A stretch of DNA of 52,378 nucleotides from Kiritimatiellia bacterium (GTDB lineage Bacteria > Verrucomicrobiota > Kiritimatiellia > JAAZAB01), in assembly GCA_028715905.1 (NCBI GenBank), contig JAQUQV010000010.1:1-52378 (forward strand), written 5' to 3'. The first letter of the stretch is position 1, and each line of letters starts with the position of its first letter. The position numbers and the translations under genes were made by a program. Positions 1 to 10,158 of this stretch are shown here, one piece after another. The notes below the pieces were generated by a model. That model was not told the origin of the DNA, did no database searches, and saw nothing but the letters and a program-made list of their open reading frames with translations.

Positions 1-1071
1 TGTCCGGGAAACGCCGATGAACGTCCTTCAATGCGGCCAGCGCTTTATCATCTTGGCCCTTATTTTGATAGATCATAAAGCCCGCCATAATTGCCCGTGG
101 CCAGGTCGGAGTATTCCGGTACTCCTGTCTGAATTTATTAAAATAATTGAGCGCTTCGCCGTAATTCTGTTCCGTCATTACCATACAGTTTCCCAGCATA
201 AAGTCAAGATATACCCCTCCGCCGCCCCAGCAGGATCATAAAGAATTTCCAGACAGTAATCGGCTTTCGCCTCTATCATTTCGCCCCGATACAAGCCAAA
301 TTCGTTATCCGTAATGAATCTATCCGTTTCCCGGCCGGCCTTCTCTGCCGCCGCCTTGTCCAGCGGCACTTTCCGCTGTTCATTGAGACAATATAGGGCA
401 TACCCGTAAAACCGGACAGCTTGTTCATACCGTTGCATGGTCATAAGCAGATCGCCGCCGCATTCACAGACCAATACCCGTGCTAATTCTTCAAGCTTCG
501 GCCCCAGGTAATTGATCTGGTCCAAGGCCGTCTCGTATTCCTTCAATGCCAAATGCGCTCTTGTCGCCTCCACGGCACAGTCCGCCGTAACACGGTCAAT
601 TATCCATTCCTCCGCAGGCGGGAAGGAGGCAAATAAACGTTGCGGCTCTGAACGTTCAGGCTGTTTGGATTTGACTGGTTTCCCTTTTTGTGCTTTTTCC
701 TTTTGTTCCGCTTCGGCTTGAGCCGTTTTCCACTGCCGCGCTTTGTCCTCCCCGACCAATACCGGCGCAACCAGCGTGAGGGTCGCCAGCGGATTTTGTT
801 CCATTATGTTCTGGTAACGCGCCAGGATCGCAAGCCAGCGCGTGCGTGCCGCGGATATTGCTTCGGCCAGAAAATATTCGCAGGCTTTGAAATCATTTTT
901 GCTGAATGTTCCGTCCGCCATTTTGCGGATGTGGCGGAACATCAATTCTTCGCGGAGACAGGCTTCTTCCGCTTCGTTGGATGGATTGCCGGCAATGGCT
1001 GGCAGGCAGGAGGTAAGGCACAAGCAGAAAGCAATGGTGACGTTAATACTTAATTTAGAGGCACGATACAT
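1..1071 (-). CDS. Exported TPR-like protein, partial and frameshifted
   Basis: Function unknown. The readable frame starts at 1071 with a signal sequence whose LTSC (residues 19-22) fits a lipobox, so it may be a lipoprotein. The middle is helix-rich with a lysine/glutamate/proline-rich linker near residues 120-145. The frame stops at 178, but another frame continues from about 214 to the window edge with convincing protein (for example YLDFMLGNCMVM, then NYGEALNYFNKF and DDKALAALKDVHRRFPD), which reads like tetratricopeptide helices. Adding one base in the C4 run at 214-217 (or at 225-228) joins the two frames. This is either a real frameshift mutation or a sequence error. The gene lies downstream of two other exported unknowns on the same strand. 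The 3' end is outside the window. Confidence 0.6.
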
Positions 1072-1180
1072 TTAAGGTATAAGTATGTCTTGGGATGCGT
1101 TTGATATTTTATTCGTTACTGGCATGAGAAGATACTGTATGACTTTATCAGAGTTGTTTGTATCTGCTACGGCATTTTAA

Positions 1181-1837
1181 CTACTTGGATAATTTTTTCA
1201 GCATTCTGCTCTTTGTTTCCTCGTTCATCTTGTAGGTGTCCATTATTTTTTGAAGCTCATCAATCGCCTCAGGTGGTTGTGAGTATACTTCCACCAGGAA
1301 ACATTCCAGTTTGTAAGATATGTCCTCTTCCAGCTTGCGAAGACGATACTGAAAATTATGCTCGTCTATTTTTTTCTTGTTTTCTGCAAGGGCTTTTTCA
1401 TATTCTTTACGGAGTTCAGGTTCTTTTATCGATTCGGGGGCTACCCCTGATGGATATGAACCCGGAGCAGAAATGTTTCTCTGGGGAGAAGAGGTAAAAT
1501 CAAAGTTCTTATCGATTTCTTTCTCTACTGCCTCATGTAATTTAAACCAAAGCTCCGCCTGAATCCTGCGTGCGTTTGGCCATTCCGTGAGCCATTCATC
1601 GACGTTTAGTTTATCAAGTTTCCGCAGGCTGGTCAGGCTGCCGATTATTTGTTCAATGATTTGAACGTCTTTCTCTTTATGAAATCTAACCAAATTGCTA
1701 TCAATTTCTTTTGCCTTAATTTCCACGGTTTTCATTGTGAGTCTCTCTGTGTTTTTTTGATTTTCTGCATCTTCTGCTAAGCTTATGGAAACCAAAGAAA
1801 TAAAAACTGAAAGGCAAACAGTTATAATGATTTTCAT
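1181..1837 (-). CDS. Exported hypothetical protein, charged and helical
   Basis: I do not recognise this 218-residue protein. The start at 1837 is preferred over the upstream in-frame codon at 1882 because it gives a clean signal peptide (MKIIITVCLSVFISLVSISL, then cleavage near AED) and has a strong AGAGGAGGGG ribosome binding site just upstream. The mature part is rich in Lys and Glu and probably helical or coiled-coil, with a proline/glycine/serine linker around residues 125-140. It is the middle gene of three exported proteins on this strand and begins 23 bases after the end of the Ig-like gene, so co-transcription is likely. No catalytic motif is visible. Confidence 0.6.
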   Translation of the reverse strand: MKIIITVCLSVFISLVSISLAEDAENQKNTERLTMKTVEIKAKEIDSNLVRFHKEKDVQIIEQIIGSLTSLRKLDKLNVDEWLTEWPNARRIQAELWFKLHEAVEKEIDKNFDFTSSPQRNISAPGSYPSGVAPESIKEPELRKEYEKALAENKKKIDEHNFQYRLRKLEEDISYKLECFLVEVYSQPPEAIDELQKIMDTYKMNEETKSRMLKKLSK

Positions 1838-1859
1838 TTTCCCCTCCTCTCGCGTTTTT

Positions 1860-2957
1860 TTAATATCCAGACGTTGGATCATCAGCGTTTTTACTTACCG
1901 AAAATCCGCCTTTACTTATTGTAATTTTACCGGTGTCGTCTGCTTCTTGGTAATGTGTTACGGTCTTGAAAACTTTCGCATTTCCACTTCCGACCCGGAA
2001 CTCCCATGGTATTGGCCATGTGAATGTGCCGTATGAAAAGGGTGGCTCTCGACTATCGCTTTGCACAGTATCCACGAAGTCATCCTTGTTGGGCTTTGTT
2101 TCTGTACCGGCAATAACTTTTCCCCAGTCACCAATAGGATGAATAGCACCATTCAAATCGCTGTAGAACCCATTTCCTATCCCCACGCATGACTGTTCTC
2201 TCATCTCAATATTGATGAAGGAAACATCATTTGGCGTTATATATGCTCGGCCTTTGAATCCAGCAGATGCTGTTCCGTTTATGTGCCAGTTTGTTGTTCC
2301 GGGTTCTCGTTCCATCTCTATTCCACTTGGCTCAACTACTGAGAAATTAGCGGTGTATGTTTTGCCCTTATATGCAGCCGTGACGGACGCACCGGAAGCT
2401 CTTTCATGCGCAGTGAATTTGGTTGAACTGCCAGACGATGGATATATTGATCCATCCCCTGTTAATGACCATGTAACTTGGCTTCCTGTTGCGCCTTCAA
2501 GTGTTAGAGTAACTTTTTCTCCAACACCGAGTTTTTTTCTTGTGCGGTCGACAGGGATTGTAGCGTCGGTTATCGTCTCCAGCTTAACAACCTCCGCCTC
2601 CGTATCCATTTTCCAGGTTAATGCCCGGCCCGCGTTTGTCCCCGGATAGGTATATTCGCCGCTGAAACGACCAATGTGCTGGGCCGCAAAATCCGGCGGT
2701 ACAGTCCCGTTCCAGCTTGCCGGCCCGCCCACCCAGATAAATCCGCCGGGTTGATCGCAAGCGCCTTTTGTCACAATCGCATTGTCCCCCTTCGCGTTTT
2801 TAGGCGGTGTAACCGTGAAATCAACATGATCGCCGGGTTGCAATATCCCAAAATTCGCGCTCTGGGTATAATCCCAGGCAAAGACACGCTCGGGCAGACC
2901 ATGCCAACCCAGCATAAATGCCAGTAAAACAACATATAGTTTTGCTTGATGCATCAT
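1860..2957 (-). CDS. Exported protein with bacterial Ig-like domain
   Basis: A 365-residue protein with an N-terminal signal peptide (cleavage probably after VFA, residue 27). Residues about 135-212 look like a bacterial Ig-like (BIG) fold: a GVGEKVTLTL strand, a VTWSL core strand and a final YTANFSVVEP strand. The C-terminal third (GRAYITPNDVSF onward, residues about 240-365) is a separate region I do not recognise. The first ATG (2957) follows AGGAGA by six bases; the second ATG is the next codon. It is the first of three exported unknowns transcribed together. A surface or periplasmic structural role is plausible but is an inference. Confidence 0.6.
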   Translation of the reverse strand: MMHQAKLYVVLLAFMLGWHGLPERVFAWDYTQSANFGILQPGDHVDFTVTPPKNAKGDNAIVTKGACDQPGGFIWVGGPASWNGTVPPDFAAQHIGRFSGEYTYPGTNAGRALTWKMDTEAEVVKLETITDATIPVDRTRKKLGVGEKVTLTLEGATGSQVTWSLTGDGSIYPSSGSSTKFTAHERASGASVTAAYKGKTYTANFSVVEPSGIEMEREPGTTNWHINGTASAGFKGRAYITPNDVSFINIEMREQSCVGIGNGFYSDLNGAIHPIGDWGKVIAGTETKPNKDDFVDTVQSDSREPPFSYGTFTWPIPWEFRVGSGNAKVFKTVTHYQEADDTGKITISKGGFSVSKNADDPTSGY

Positions 2958-3058
2958 GTTTCTTCTCCTGAATCCGAGGCGGGATTACGCTATGGGCGGG
3001 ATTAAAAAATACGCTGCAGAATCCTGTTTATCAGACCAAAAAACAAAAACTTAAACAA

Positions 3059-4312
3059 CTATTTGTCGCTCAGGACCGCGATGCCCGGCAATTCCTTTCC
3101 TTCCAGGAATTCCAGGCTGGCGCCGCCGCCGGTGCTGATATGGCTCATTTTATCCGCCAGGCCGCTTTTGTTGACCGCGCTGACGCTGTCGCCTCCGCCG
3201 ATGATGCTGACGCAGCCGCGGTTGGCGGCGATGGCGCGGGCGACGGCGAAAGTGCCGTCTTCAAACGGGGCCATTTCAAAACAGCCCATGGGCCCGTTCC
3301 AGACGATGGTCTTCGCGTTTTTGATCGCGGCCGCGAAAAGCTGGGCGGTTTTGGGGCCGATATCCAGCGCCATCCAGCCTTCCTCAATGCCGTTTTCATC
3401 CGCGACCCTGGTGTTGGCGTCGGCGCTGAAGGCGTCGGCGATAATATTGTCAACCGGCAGGAGCAGTTGCACGCCCTTTTGGGCGGCTTGGGCAAGGACG
3501 TCCCGGGCCAGGTCAACCTTGTCGCTTTCCACGAGGGATTTGCCGACCGGCAGGTTTTTCGCGCGGTAAAAAGTATAGGCCATGCCGCCGCCGATCAGCA
3601 GGGCGTCAACCTTGTCCAGGAGATTGGTAAGGACATTGATTTTGTCGCTGATTTTGGCGCCGCCGATGATGGCCGCGTAAGGCTTGGCCGGGTTGGAGGT
3701 GGCTTTGCTCAAGTATTCAATTTCCCTCTCCATCAGGAAACCGGCGGCGCGTTCCCGGAAAGATTCCGCCACCCCCACGATGGAGGCATGCGCCCGGTGC
3801 GCCGTGCCGAAGGCGTCGTTGACGTATACGTTTCCGAACTGCGCCAGTTGGCCGGCAAAGACCTTCTGCTTCTTTTTCATTTCAGCCTTGGCCGCTTTTT
3901 TCTCCTCGTCCGAAGCGGTTTTTGGCAGGTCGGGTTTTCCCTCTTCTTCCGGATGAAACCTGAGGTTTTCCAGTAAAAGCACTTCGCCCGGTTTCAGAGA
4001 CCGGGCCATTGCCTCGGCCTCCGGACCGATGCAGTCCGGCGCGAACCCGACGGGTTTGCCGAGGATTTCGGCCAGCCGTTCGGCGGCGGGTTTCAGGCTG
4101 AATTTCACATCCGGCTTGCCGGTCGGCCGGCCGAGATGACTCATGAGCACCAGAGAGGAACCCTGGTCAAGGACGTATTGAATGGTCGGAAGCGCGGCGC
4201 GGATGCGGGTGTCATCGGATACCCTGCCGTTTTCCAGCGGCACGTTAAAATCCACGCGCATGAGAACGCGCTTGTTTTTCAGGTCAACGTCGCGGACGGT
4301 TTTTTTGTTCAT
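3059..4312 (-). CDS. pgk: Phosphoglycerate kinase
   Basis: Converts 1,3-bisphosphoglycerate and ADP to 3-phosphoglycerate and ATP in glycolysis. The 417-residue reading has the family landmarks: RVDFNVPL near the N terminus, SHLGRP, the [14 protein letters not shown] stretch, GGAKISDK, and the nucleotide-binding GGGDSVSAV near the C terminus. The start at 4312 is chosen because homology begins there; the open frame extends to 4432 but that part lies in a palindromic repeat. A Lys/Glu-rich insertion of about 20 residues follows the [10 protein letters not shown] stretch. The ribosome binding site is weak. It lies downstream of gap on the same strand, 156 bases away, as in many glycolytic operons. 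Confidence 0.96.
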   Translation of the reverse strand: MNKKTVRDVDLKNKRVLMRVDFNVPLENGRVSDDTRIRAALPTIQYVLDQGSSLVLMSHLGRPTGKPDVKFSLKPAAERLAEILGKPVGFAPDCIGPEAEAMARSLKPGEVLLLENLRFHPEEEGKPDLPKTASDEEKKAAKAEMKKKQKVFAGQLAQFGNVYVNDAFGTAHRAHASIVGVAESFRERAAGFLMEREIEYLSKATSNPAKPYAAIIGGAKISDKINVLTNLLDKVDALLIGGGMAYTFYRAKNLPVGKSLVESDKVDLARDVLAQAAQKGVQLLLPVDNIIADAFSADANTRVADENGIEEGWMALDIGPKTAQLFAAAIKNAKTIVWNGPMGCFEMAPFEDGTFAVARAIAANRGCVSIIGGGDSVSAVNKSGLADKMSHISTGGGASLEFLEGKELPGIAVLSDK

Positions 4313-4348
4313 GTGTATGAATTCCAAAAATATGCTCAAACGTTCCGT

Positions 4349-4423
4349 TGTAGGAGCCGAACCCGCGTTCGGCGATGTATGCTTTGCCGTCCGGAATCGC
4401 CGCATAGGGATGCGGCTCCTACA
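4349..4423. repeat. Palindromic intergenic repeat, copy A
   Basis: The ends are exact inverted repeats (TGTAGGAGCCG at 4349-4359, its complement at 4413-4423), with an inner GGCGAT/ATCGCC pair at 4371-4376 and 4396-4401. It lies in the gap-pgk spacer and would fold in the transcript. The left arm (4350-4377) matches 46936-46963 at 26 of 28 positions, so it is a dispersed element. Confidence 0.75.
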
Positions 4424-4468
4424 TGGATCCAATATAATTGCCGCCTTTGGCGACCTGATTAAATGTGT

Positions 4469-5625
<1,157 letters not shown>

Positions 5626-5659
5626 TAATTAAAATTGTTTTTTTCATGAATTTCGCAAA

Positions 5660-5688
5660 TTGACAATTCAAAAGACGGTTCATATACT
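5660..5688 (+). promoter_or_regulatory. Near-consensus sigma-70 promoter for the GH42 gene
   Basis: TTGACA (5660-5665) and TATACT (5683-5688) are 17 bases apart. The expected start point, near 5695, is only about seven bases before the ATG at 5702, so the message would be almost leaderless. This also argues against translation from the in-frame TTG at 5660, which is the -35 box itself. Confidence 0.7.
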
Positions 5689-5701
5689 GCGGGGACAAAA
5701 C

Positions 5702-7837
5702 ATGCAGATCGGAGTTCAATATTACCGTCCGCCGTTTCCTGATGCGCGTTACTGGGAAGACGATCTGAAAAAGATCCGCGCGGCCGGATTCAACACTCTG
5801 CAGTTATGGGTGCTCTGGAGTTGGGTTGAGGCCCGGCCGGGGCGTTTTGATTTTTCCGACTATGACCGGCTGGTGGAGTTGGCCGGCAAAAACAACCTGA
5901 AAGTGGTTTTAAGCGCGATTGCCGAAGTTCAGCCCCTTTGGATTCACCGCGAGATTCCCGGCTCGGAAATGCTCAATCACCTCGGCCAGAAAGTCGTTTC
6001 CGCCAACCGGGTTGAATGCCATTTCGGCATCACACCGGGCGGATGTTTTGATCATCCGGTCGTGTGGGAAAGGATGCAGCTGTTTTTCCGGGAGGTGGCC
6101 GGGCGTTACAAGACTGCCCGGAATTTGTACGGATGGGACGTTTGGAATGAACTGCGCTGGAACGTGCAGGCGCAGGGGCTCGTGTGTTTCTGCGAACATA
6201 CCTTGAGGTTTTTCCGGGAGTGGCTGCGCGAAAAATACGACGGATTGGAGGGATTGAACCGGGCCTGGCAGAGGCGTTACGTCAACTGGGAGGACGTTTC
6301 CCCCGGGTGGCTGCCAAACCGGCCTTTCACGGAGACCATGGCATTCCAGCATTTCCTTACCTTGCGCGCCAGCGAGCATGGCCGGAAAAGATATGAAACC
6401 ATAAAAACGGTTGATCCGGATCATCCCGTCACTGTGCACGGCGGCGCTCCCAGTCCGTATTATTGCGGGACGGATCCGTTCAATATTATTGATCCCCAGA
6501 TTCTTACTCCGCTGGACCGCGGCAATGACTGGGATCTGGCTTCCTGCCTGGACGGCATCGGGTGTTCCAGTTTCCCGAAATGGGGCCGGGAAGATCTGGC
6601 CGACTATATCGTGCGCATGAACACGATCCGGTCGGCGGCCGGAAAGAAAAGACTCTGGCTGAGCGAATTGCAGGGCGGCCGCGCCGCGCAGGGGTTTTCT
6701 CAGCAGGATCCGGTCGGCGCGGTGGAGCAGCAGCACTGGCTCTGGAACGGCATCGCGGCCGGCGCGGAAGCCGTTCTTTTCTGGTGCTGGAGGGACGAGG
6801 TTTTTACCACCGAGGCGGGCGGCTTTGGAATTTCCGGTTTTGACGGCCACGCCGCGGAACGTCTGGCGGCTTTCAAGGCCACCGCGGGCGTCCTGTCAAA
6901 ATACAGGGGCATTCTGGACAAATACCGGCCCGGCCGCGCCGAGGTGGGGATATTTTTCAGCCCGCAGTCGGCCTATCTGCACTGGTGCCACAACGGAAAA
7001 AGCGCGGTTTATTTGAAAGCGCTGCTGGGATACGGCAAGGCGCTGGCCAGGGCGAACATTCCCTTTGAGATGATTGAAGAGGAACATCTGGATGAATTGC
7101 GGCGGCTGAAAATTCTCTTTATGCCGCGCGCCCTGGTGGTTGATGAAAAGACCGGCGCAAAACTGCGCGCTTATATTGCCGGTGGCGGCACATTGGCGGT
7201 GGAATCGGAATGCGGCGCCTTTGATTCGCGCGGCCTTTACCGTTATCCCGGAGACCGCTTCCTGGATAAATGCGGCGCGCGGGAAATCGGCCGCCGTTCA
7301 ACGGACGGGGATGTTTTCCGGTTCCGGGTTGTTGTCCGCGGCCGGCGCTTTGACTTGACCGGATCGCAGTGGGCGACGCCGTGGCAACTGGACCGCGGTA
7401 AAATAAAAATATGGGCCAAACATGGCCGGGAAATCCTGGCCGGCGAAACGGTGTTCGGCAAAGGCAGGATAGTCCTGCTCGGAACATATCTGGGAGAAAC
7501 GTATTTGAAAAAACGAGCCCGCGGGTTTGAGGATTTTTTAAAGATGGTTTGCGCGCGCGCCGGGTTTGTTCGGAACGCGGAGATTTTTGCCGGCCGCGGG
7601 GCGGATGTTTATCTGCGCGCGGGAAAAAGCGGCGGCCGGCGCGTGTTTTTTGTTTTCTGCGAATCCGGGTGCAAAACGGCGGCGCTTGAAGTCTCCGGGG
7701 ATTATTTGCGCGCCCGGGAACTGAAGGACATGATTTCGGGCCGGACGGCGAAAGGAGCGCGGGCGGGTAGCAAAAACAGCCGGACGTTCAAATTCGTGAT
7801 TCCGAAGGAAAGAATGCTGGCGTTGGTGGAAGAATAA
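5702..7837 (+). CDS. Beta-galactosidase-like glycoside hydrolase, GH42 type
   Basis: A 711-residue enzyme predicted to hydrolyse beta-galactosides or related glycosides. The N-terminal (beta/alpha)8 domain begins directly with YYRPPFPDARYW. The acid/base is likely Glu150 in WDVWNE and the nucleophile likely Glu322 in LWLSELQGG, both typical spacings for GH42. Residues about 415-600 fit the GATase-like second domain of the family, and a short beta domain follows. No signal peptide is visible, so it is probably cytoplasmic. The start at 5702 is preferred because the promoter overlaps the upstream TTG. It stands alone, with no sugar transporter or regulator beside it, so the natural substrate cannot be inferred. 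Confidence 0.85.
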   Translation: MQIGVQYYRPPFPDARYWEDDLKKIRAAGFNTLQLWVLWSWVEARPGRFDFSDYDRLVELAGKNNLKVVLSAIAEVQPLWIHREIPGSEMLNHLGQKVVSANRVECHFGITPGGCFDHPVVWERMQLFFREVAGRYKTARNLYGWDVWNELRWNVQAQGLVCFCEHTLRFFREWLREKYDGLEGLNRAWQRRYVNWEDVSPGWLPNRPFTETMAFQHFLTLRASEHGRKRYETIKTVDPDHPVTVHGGAPSPYYCGTDPFNIIDPQILTPLDRGNDWDLASCLDGIGCSSFPKWGREDLADYIVRMNTIRSAAGKKRLWLSELQGGRAAQGFSQQDPVGAVEQQHWLWNGIAAGAEAVLFWCWRDEVFTTEAGGFGISGFDGHAAERLAAFKATAGVLSKYRGILDKYRPGRAEVGIFFSPQSAYLHWCHNGKSAVYLKALLGYGKALARANIPFEMIEEEHLDELRRLKILFMPRALVVDEKTGAKLRAYIAGGGTLAVESECGAFDSRGLYRYPGDRFLDKCGAREIGRRSTDGDVFRFRVVVRGRRFDLTGSQWATPWQLDRGKIKIWAKHGREILAGETVFGKGRIVLLGTYLGETYLKKRARGFEDFLKMVCARAGFVRNAEIFAGRGADVYLRAGKSGGRRVFFVFCESGCKTAALEVSGDYLRARELKDMISGRTAKGARAGSKNSRTFKFVIPKERMLALVEE

Positions 7838-7900
7838 AGCTTATGTTAATTTTGCACGCAAAGCGCGCGTTTATATGCTTTTAAGTGCTATGCGCAACTT

Positions 7901-8368
7901 TTAAAACAGGTTTTCCCGTTCGCCGGCGCTATTCAATTCAATTGTTACCGGACCGTCGTTGAAAATTTCCACCGTCATTTTTGCCTGGAATACCCCGCTG
8001 GCGACCTTGTCGTCGCCGAGGATGCGCCGCAGCGCGGCGAGATAACATTCGTACAAACGTTCCGCCTCGCCGGGCGGCGCGGCCATCATAAAGCTGGGGC
8101 GGTTGCCCTTGCGGGTGTCGGCGTGCAGGGTAAACTGGGATACGACCAGCGCGGCGCCTCCGGTGTCCATGATGGAAAGATTCATGCGGCCGCGCTCGTC
8201 GGGGAAAATGCGCAGGGCGGATGTTTTTTCCGCGAGGTGTTTCGCGTCATTTTCCGTGTCGCCCTGCCTGACGCCGAGGAAAACGACGAATCCCGGGCCG
8301 ATTTCTCCGGCCGGTTTTCCGTCCAGGAGGACCCGGCCCCGGGCGGCGCGCTGGATCAGTGCTTTCAT
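7901..8368 (-). CDS. dtd: D-aminoacyl-tRNA deacylase
   Basis: Removes D-amino acids wrongly attached to tRNA. The 155-residue product starts MKALIQRA as in the family and carries both signature segments: SQFTLHADTRKGNRPSF and, near the C terminus, NDGPVTIEL (the Gly-cisPro region). I chose 8368 by homology; an in-frame ATG at 8383 sits right after AAAAAAGGT and is an alternative. The gene is convergent with the GH42 gene, 63 bases apart, and divergent from the tRNA-Thr/tuf unit. Confidence 0.92.
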   Translation of the reverse strand: MKALIQRAARGRVLLDGKPAGEIGPGFVVFLGVRQGDTENDAKHLAEKTSALRIFPDERGRMNLSIMDTGGAALVVSQFTLHADTRKGNRPSFMMAAPPGEAERLYECYLAALRRILGDDKVASGVFQAKMTVEIFNDGPVTIELNSAGERENLF

Positions 8369-8439
8369 GCCGGGGGCGAGCATACCTTTTTTGTTTCTAG
8401 CCGTCAAATTATGCGGCAAAAAATAATTTAAAAAAGTTA

Positions 8440-8468
8440 TTGACATCCTGCGGTTATTTGTTAGAAAT
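8440..8468 (+). promoter_or_regulatory. Probable promoter of the tRNA-Thr/tuf unit
   Basis: A perfect TTGACA at 8440-8445 is followed after 16-17 bases by a weak -10 (TAGAAA, 8462-8467). A 10-bp perfect inverted repeat overlaps the -10. The leader to the tRNA would be about 160 bases. Confidence 0.45.
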
Positions 8469-8474
8469 AACCGC
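8450..8474. repeat. Perfect inverted repeat over the tuf-unit promoter
   Basis: GCGGTTATTT (8450-8459) is repeated in inverse at 8465-8474 around the loop GTTAG. Its place between the -35 box and the expected start point fits an operator. It is not followed by a T run, so it is not an ordinary terminator. Confidence 0.5.
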
Positions 8475-8636
8475 TCATTTATAAAAGGGTCGCGTCATGC
8501 GGGAACAGCCCCGGGCGGCCGGTTACGCACAATGCCTCATATTAAAACTGCTTTCAGCGTGAAATAAACGTTGAAAGGAGGGTGGGGTTTGTTTTTATTT
8601 TTACGGAGGATGTGCGGCTGAGTTTTTTTAAAATTT

Positions 8637-8709
8637 GCCCACGTAGCTCAGTTGGAAGAGCACATCCTTGGTAAGGATGAGGTCAACGGTTCGATTCCGT
8701 TCGTGGGCT
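8637..8709 (+). tRNA. tRNA-Thr (anticodon GGU)
   Basis: A full cloverleaf: acceptor GCCCACG/CGTGGGC, D-arm GCTCAGTTGGAAGAGC, anticodon stem CATCC/GGATG with loop TTGGTAA (anticodon GGT), and a TTCGATT T-loop. CCA is not encoded. It precedes tuf, as in many bacteria where tRNA and tuf are co-transcribed. Confidence 0.96.
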
Positions 8710-8766
8710 TGGGCGCAAATTCTGCCGCCGCCGGCATGAAACGAATAAGCGAAGGAGGAAAGAGAT

Positions 8767-9975
8767 ATGGCAAAAGAAAAATTTGAGCGGACAAAGCCGC
8801 ACGTTAATGTAGGCACGATCGGTCACGTTGATCATGGCAAGACGACTTTGACGGCGGCGATGACCAAGGTTCAGTCCTTGAAGGGCATGAGCGACTATGT
8901 GCCCTACGACCAGGTGGCAAAAGCTTCCGAATCGCAGGGCCGCCGCGACCCGACCAAGATTCTGACGATTGCGACGTCCCACGTTGAGTATTCAACCGAC
9001 AAACGGCATTATGCCCATGTGGATTGCCCGGGCCACGCCGATTATGTCAAAAACATGATCACCGGCGCGGCGCAGATGGACGGCGCTATTCTGGTGGTCA
9101 GCGCTGCGGACGGTCCGATGCCCCAGACGCGCGAACACATTCTGCTGGCCCGCCAGGTGGGCGTGCCCGCGATTGTCGTTTTCCTCAACAAGGTTGACCT
9201 GGTTGACGACCCGGAACTGCTGGACCTGGTAGAAATGGAAATCCGCGACCTGTTGACAAGCTATCAGTTCCCCGGCGATAAAATTCCGATTATCCGCGGC
9301 AGTGCCATCAAGGCCTTGAGCGCGACGAAAGCGGACGACCCGGCCGCCAAGTGCATCCTTGACCTTATGGACGCGCTGGACAGCTACATTCAGGAGCCCG
9401 TGCGTATCATTGACCAGGCTTTCCTGATGCCGATTGAGGACGTCTTCTCAATTGAAGGCCGCGGCACGGTCGTAACCGGAAGAATTGAGCGCGGCGTGAT
9501 CAAGGTCGCGGACGAGGTTGAAATCGTCGGCTTGCGGGATACCCAGAAAACAGTTGTTACCGGTGTGGAAATGTTCCGCAAACTGCTGGATCAGGGCCAG
9601 GCCGGCGACAATGTCGGCTGCCTCCTGAGGAGCACGAAAAAAGAAGACGTGCAGCGCGGCCAGGTTCTGGCCAAACCCGGTTCCATTACGCCGCATACTC
9701 ATTTCAAGGGACAGGTCTATGTGCTGGCGAAGGATGAGGGCGGGCGCCATACCGCGTTTTTCAACGGTTATCGTCCGCAATTTTATTTCCGCACCACCGA
9801 TGTGACGGGCTCGGTAACCTTGCCCGCCAATGTTGAAATGGTTATGCCGGGCGACAACGTGGAAGTGGAAGTCAAACTGATTGTTCCGATTGCCATGGAA
9901 AAGGGCGTCCGGTTTGCGATCCGGGAAGGCGGACGGACGGTGGGCGCCGGCCAGGTGACCGAAATTATCGCGTAA
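8767..9975 (+). CDS. tuf: Elongation factor Tu
   Basis: Delivers aminoacyl-tRNA to the ribosome as a GTP complex. The 402-residue product has the P-loop GHVDHGKT (residues 19-26), DCPGHADY with the catalytic His90, NKVD, the [13 protein letters not shown] turn of domain 2 and a normal domain 3. A GGAGG site lies ahead of the ATG. The odd part is switch I: where most EF-Tu read ARGITI, this one reads TKILTI (residues 63-68). The Mg-coordinating Thr is kept at 67 but Arg-Gly is lost. From memory this resembles verrucomicrobial EF-Tu. It is the only tuf in the window and sits upstream of secE, not after fusA. Confidence 0.98.
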   Translation: MAKEKFERTKPHVNVGTIGHVDHGKTTLTAAMTKVQSLKGMSDYVPYDQVAKASESQGRRDPTKILTIATSHVEYSTDKRHYAHVDCPGHADYVKNMITGAAQMDGAILVVSAADGPMPQTREHILLARQVGVPAIVVFLNKVDLVDDPELLDLVEMEIRDLLTSYQFPGDKIPIIRGSAIKALSATKADDPAAKCILDLMDALDSYIQEPVRIIDQAFLMPIEDVFSIEGRGTVVTGRIERGVIKVADEVEIVGLRDTQKTVVTGVEMFRKLLDQGQAGDNVGCLLRSTKKEDVQRGQVLAKPGSITPHTHFKGQVYVLAKDEGGRHTAFFNGYRPQFYFRTTDVTGSVTLPANVEMVMPGDNVEVEVKLIVPIAMEKGVRFAIREGGRTVGAGQVTEIIA

Positions 9976-10158
9976 AAACAAACTCCGTTCCGTATAACTT
10001 CCGCCGCCGGGGCTAATGGAGAGCGGCAAAAAGGAGCGCCGCTCGCGGCCGGGTTTGTCCGGCGCAATTTTGCGTATGTCCGTCTCATTTCAGGCGGCAT
10101 CGCAAGGCGTTTTGTCCGGGACGGAAAGACGGTGAACCTGATATCCTGATTCAATACT

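Noticed and set aside
3140-3976. Long plus-strand open frame across pgk
   Set aside because: It is a shadow of pgk, which has clear homology on the other strand.
8497-8562. Possible 21-residue leader peptide ahead of tRNA-Thr/tuf
   Set aside because: No ribosome binding site, no runs of regulatory codons and no attenuator pairing that I could find.
10019-10042. GAGCGGC/GCCGCTC stem after tuf as a terminator
   Set aside because: The loop is long and no T run follows; support is too weak to list.
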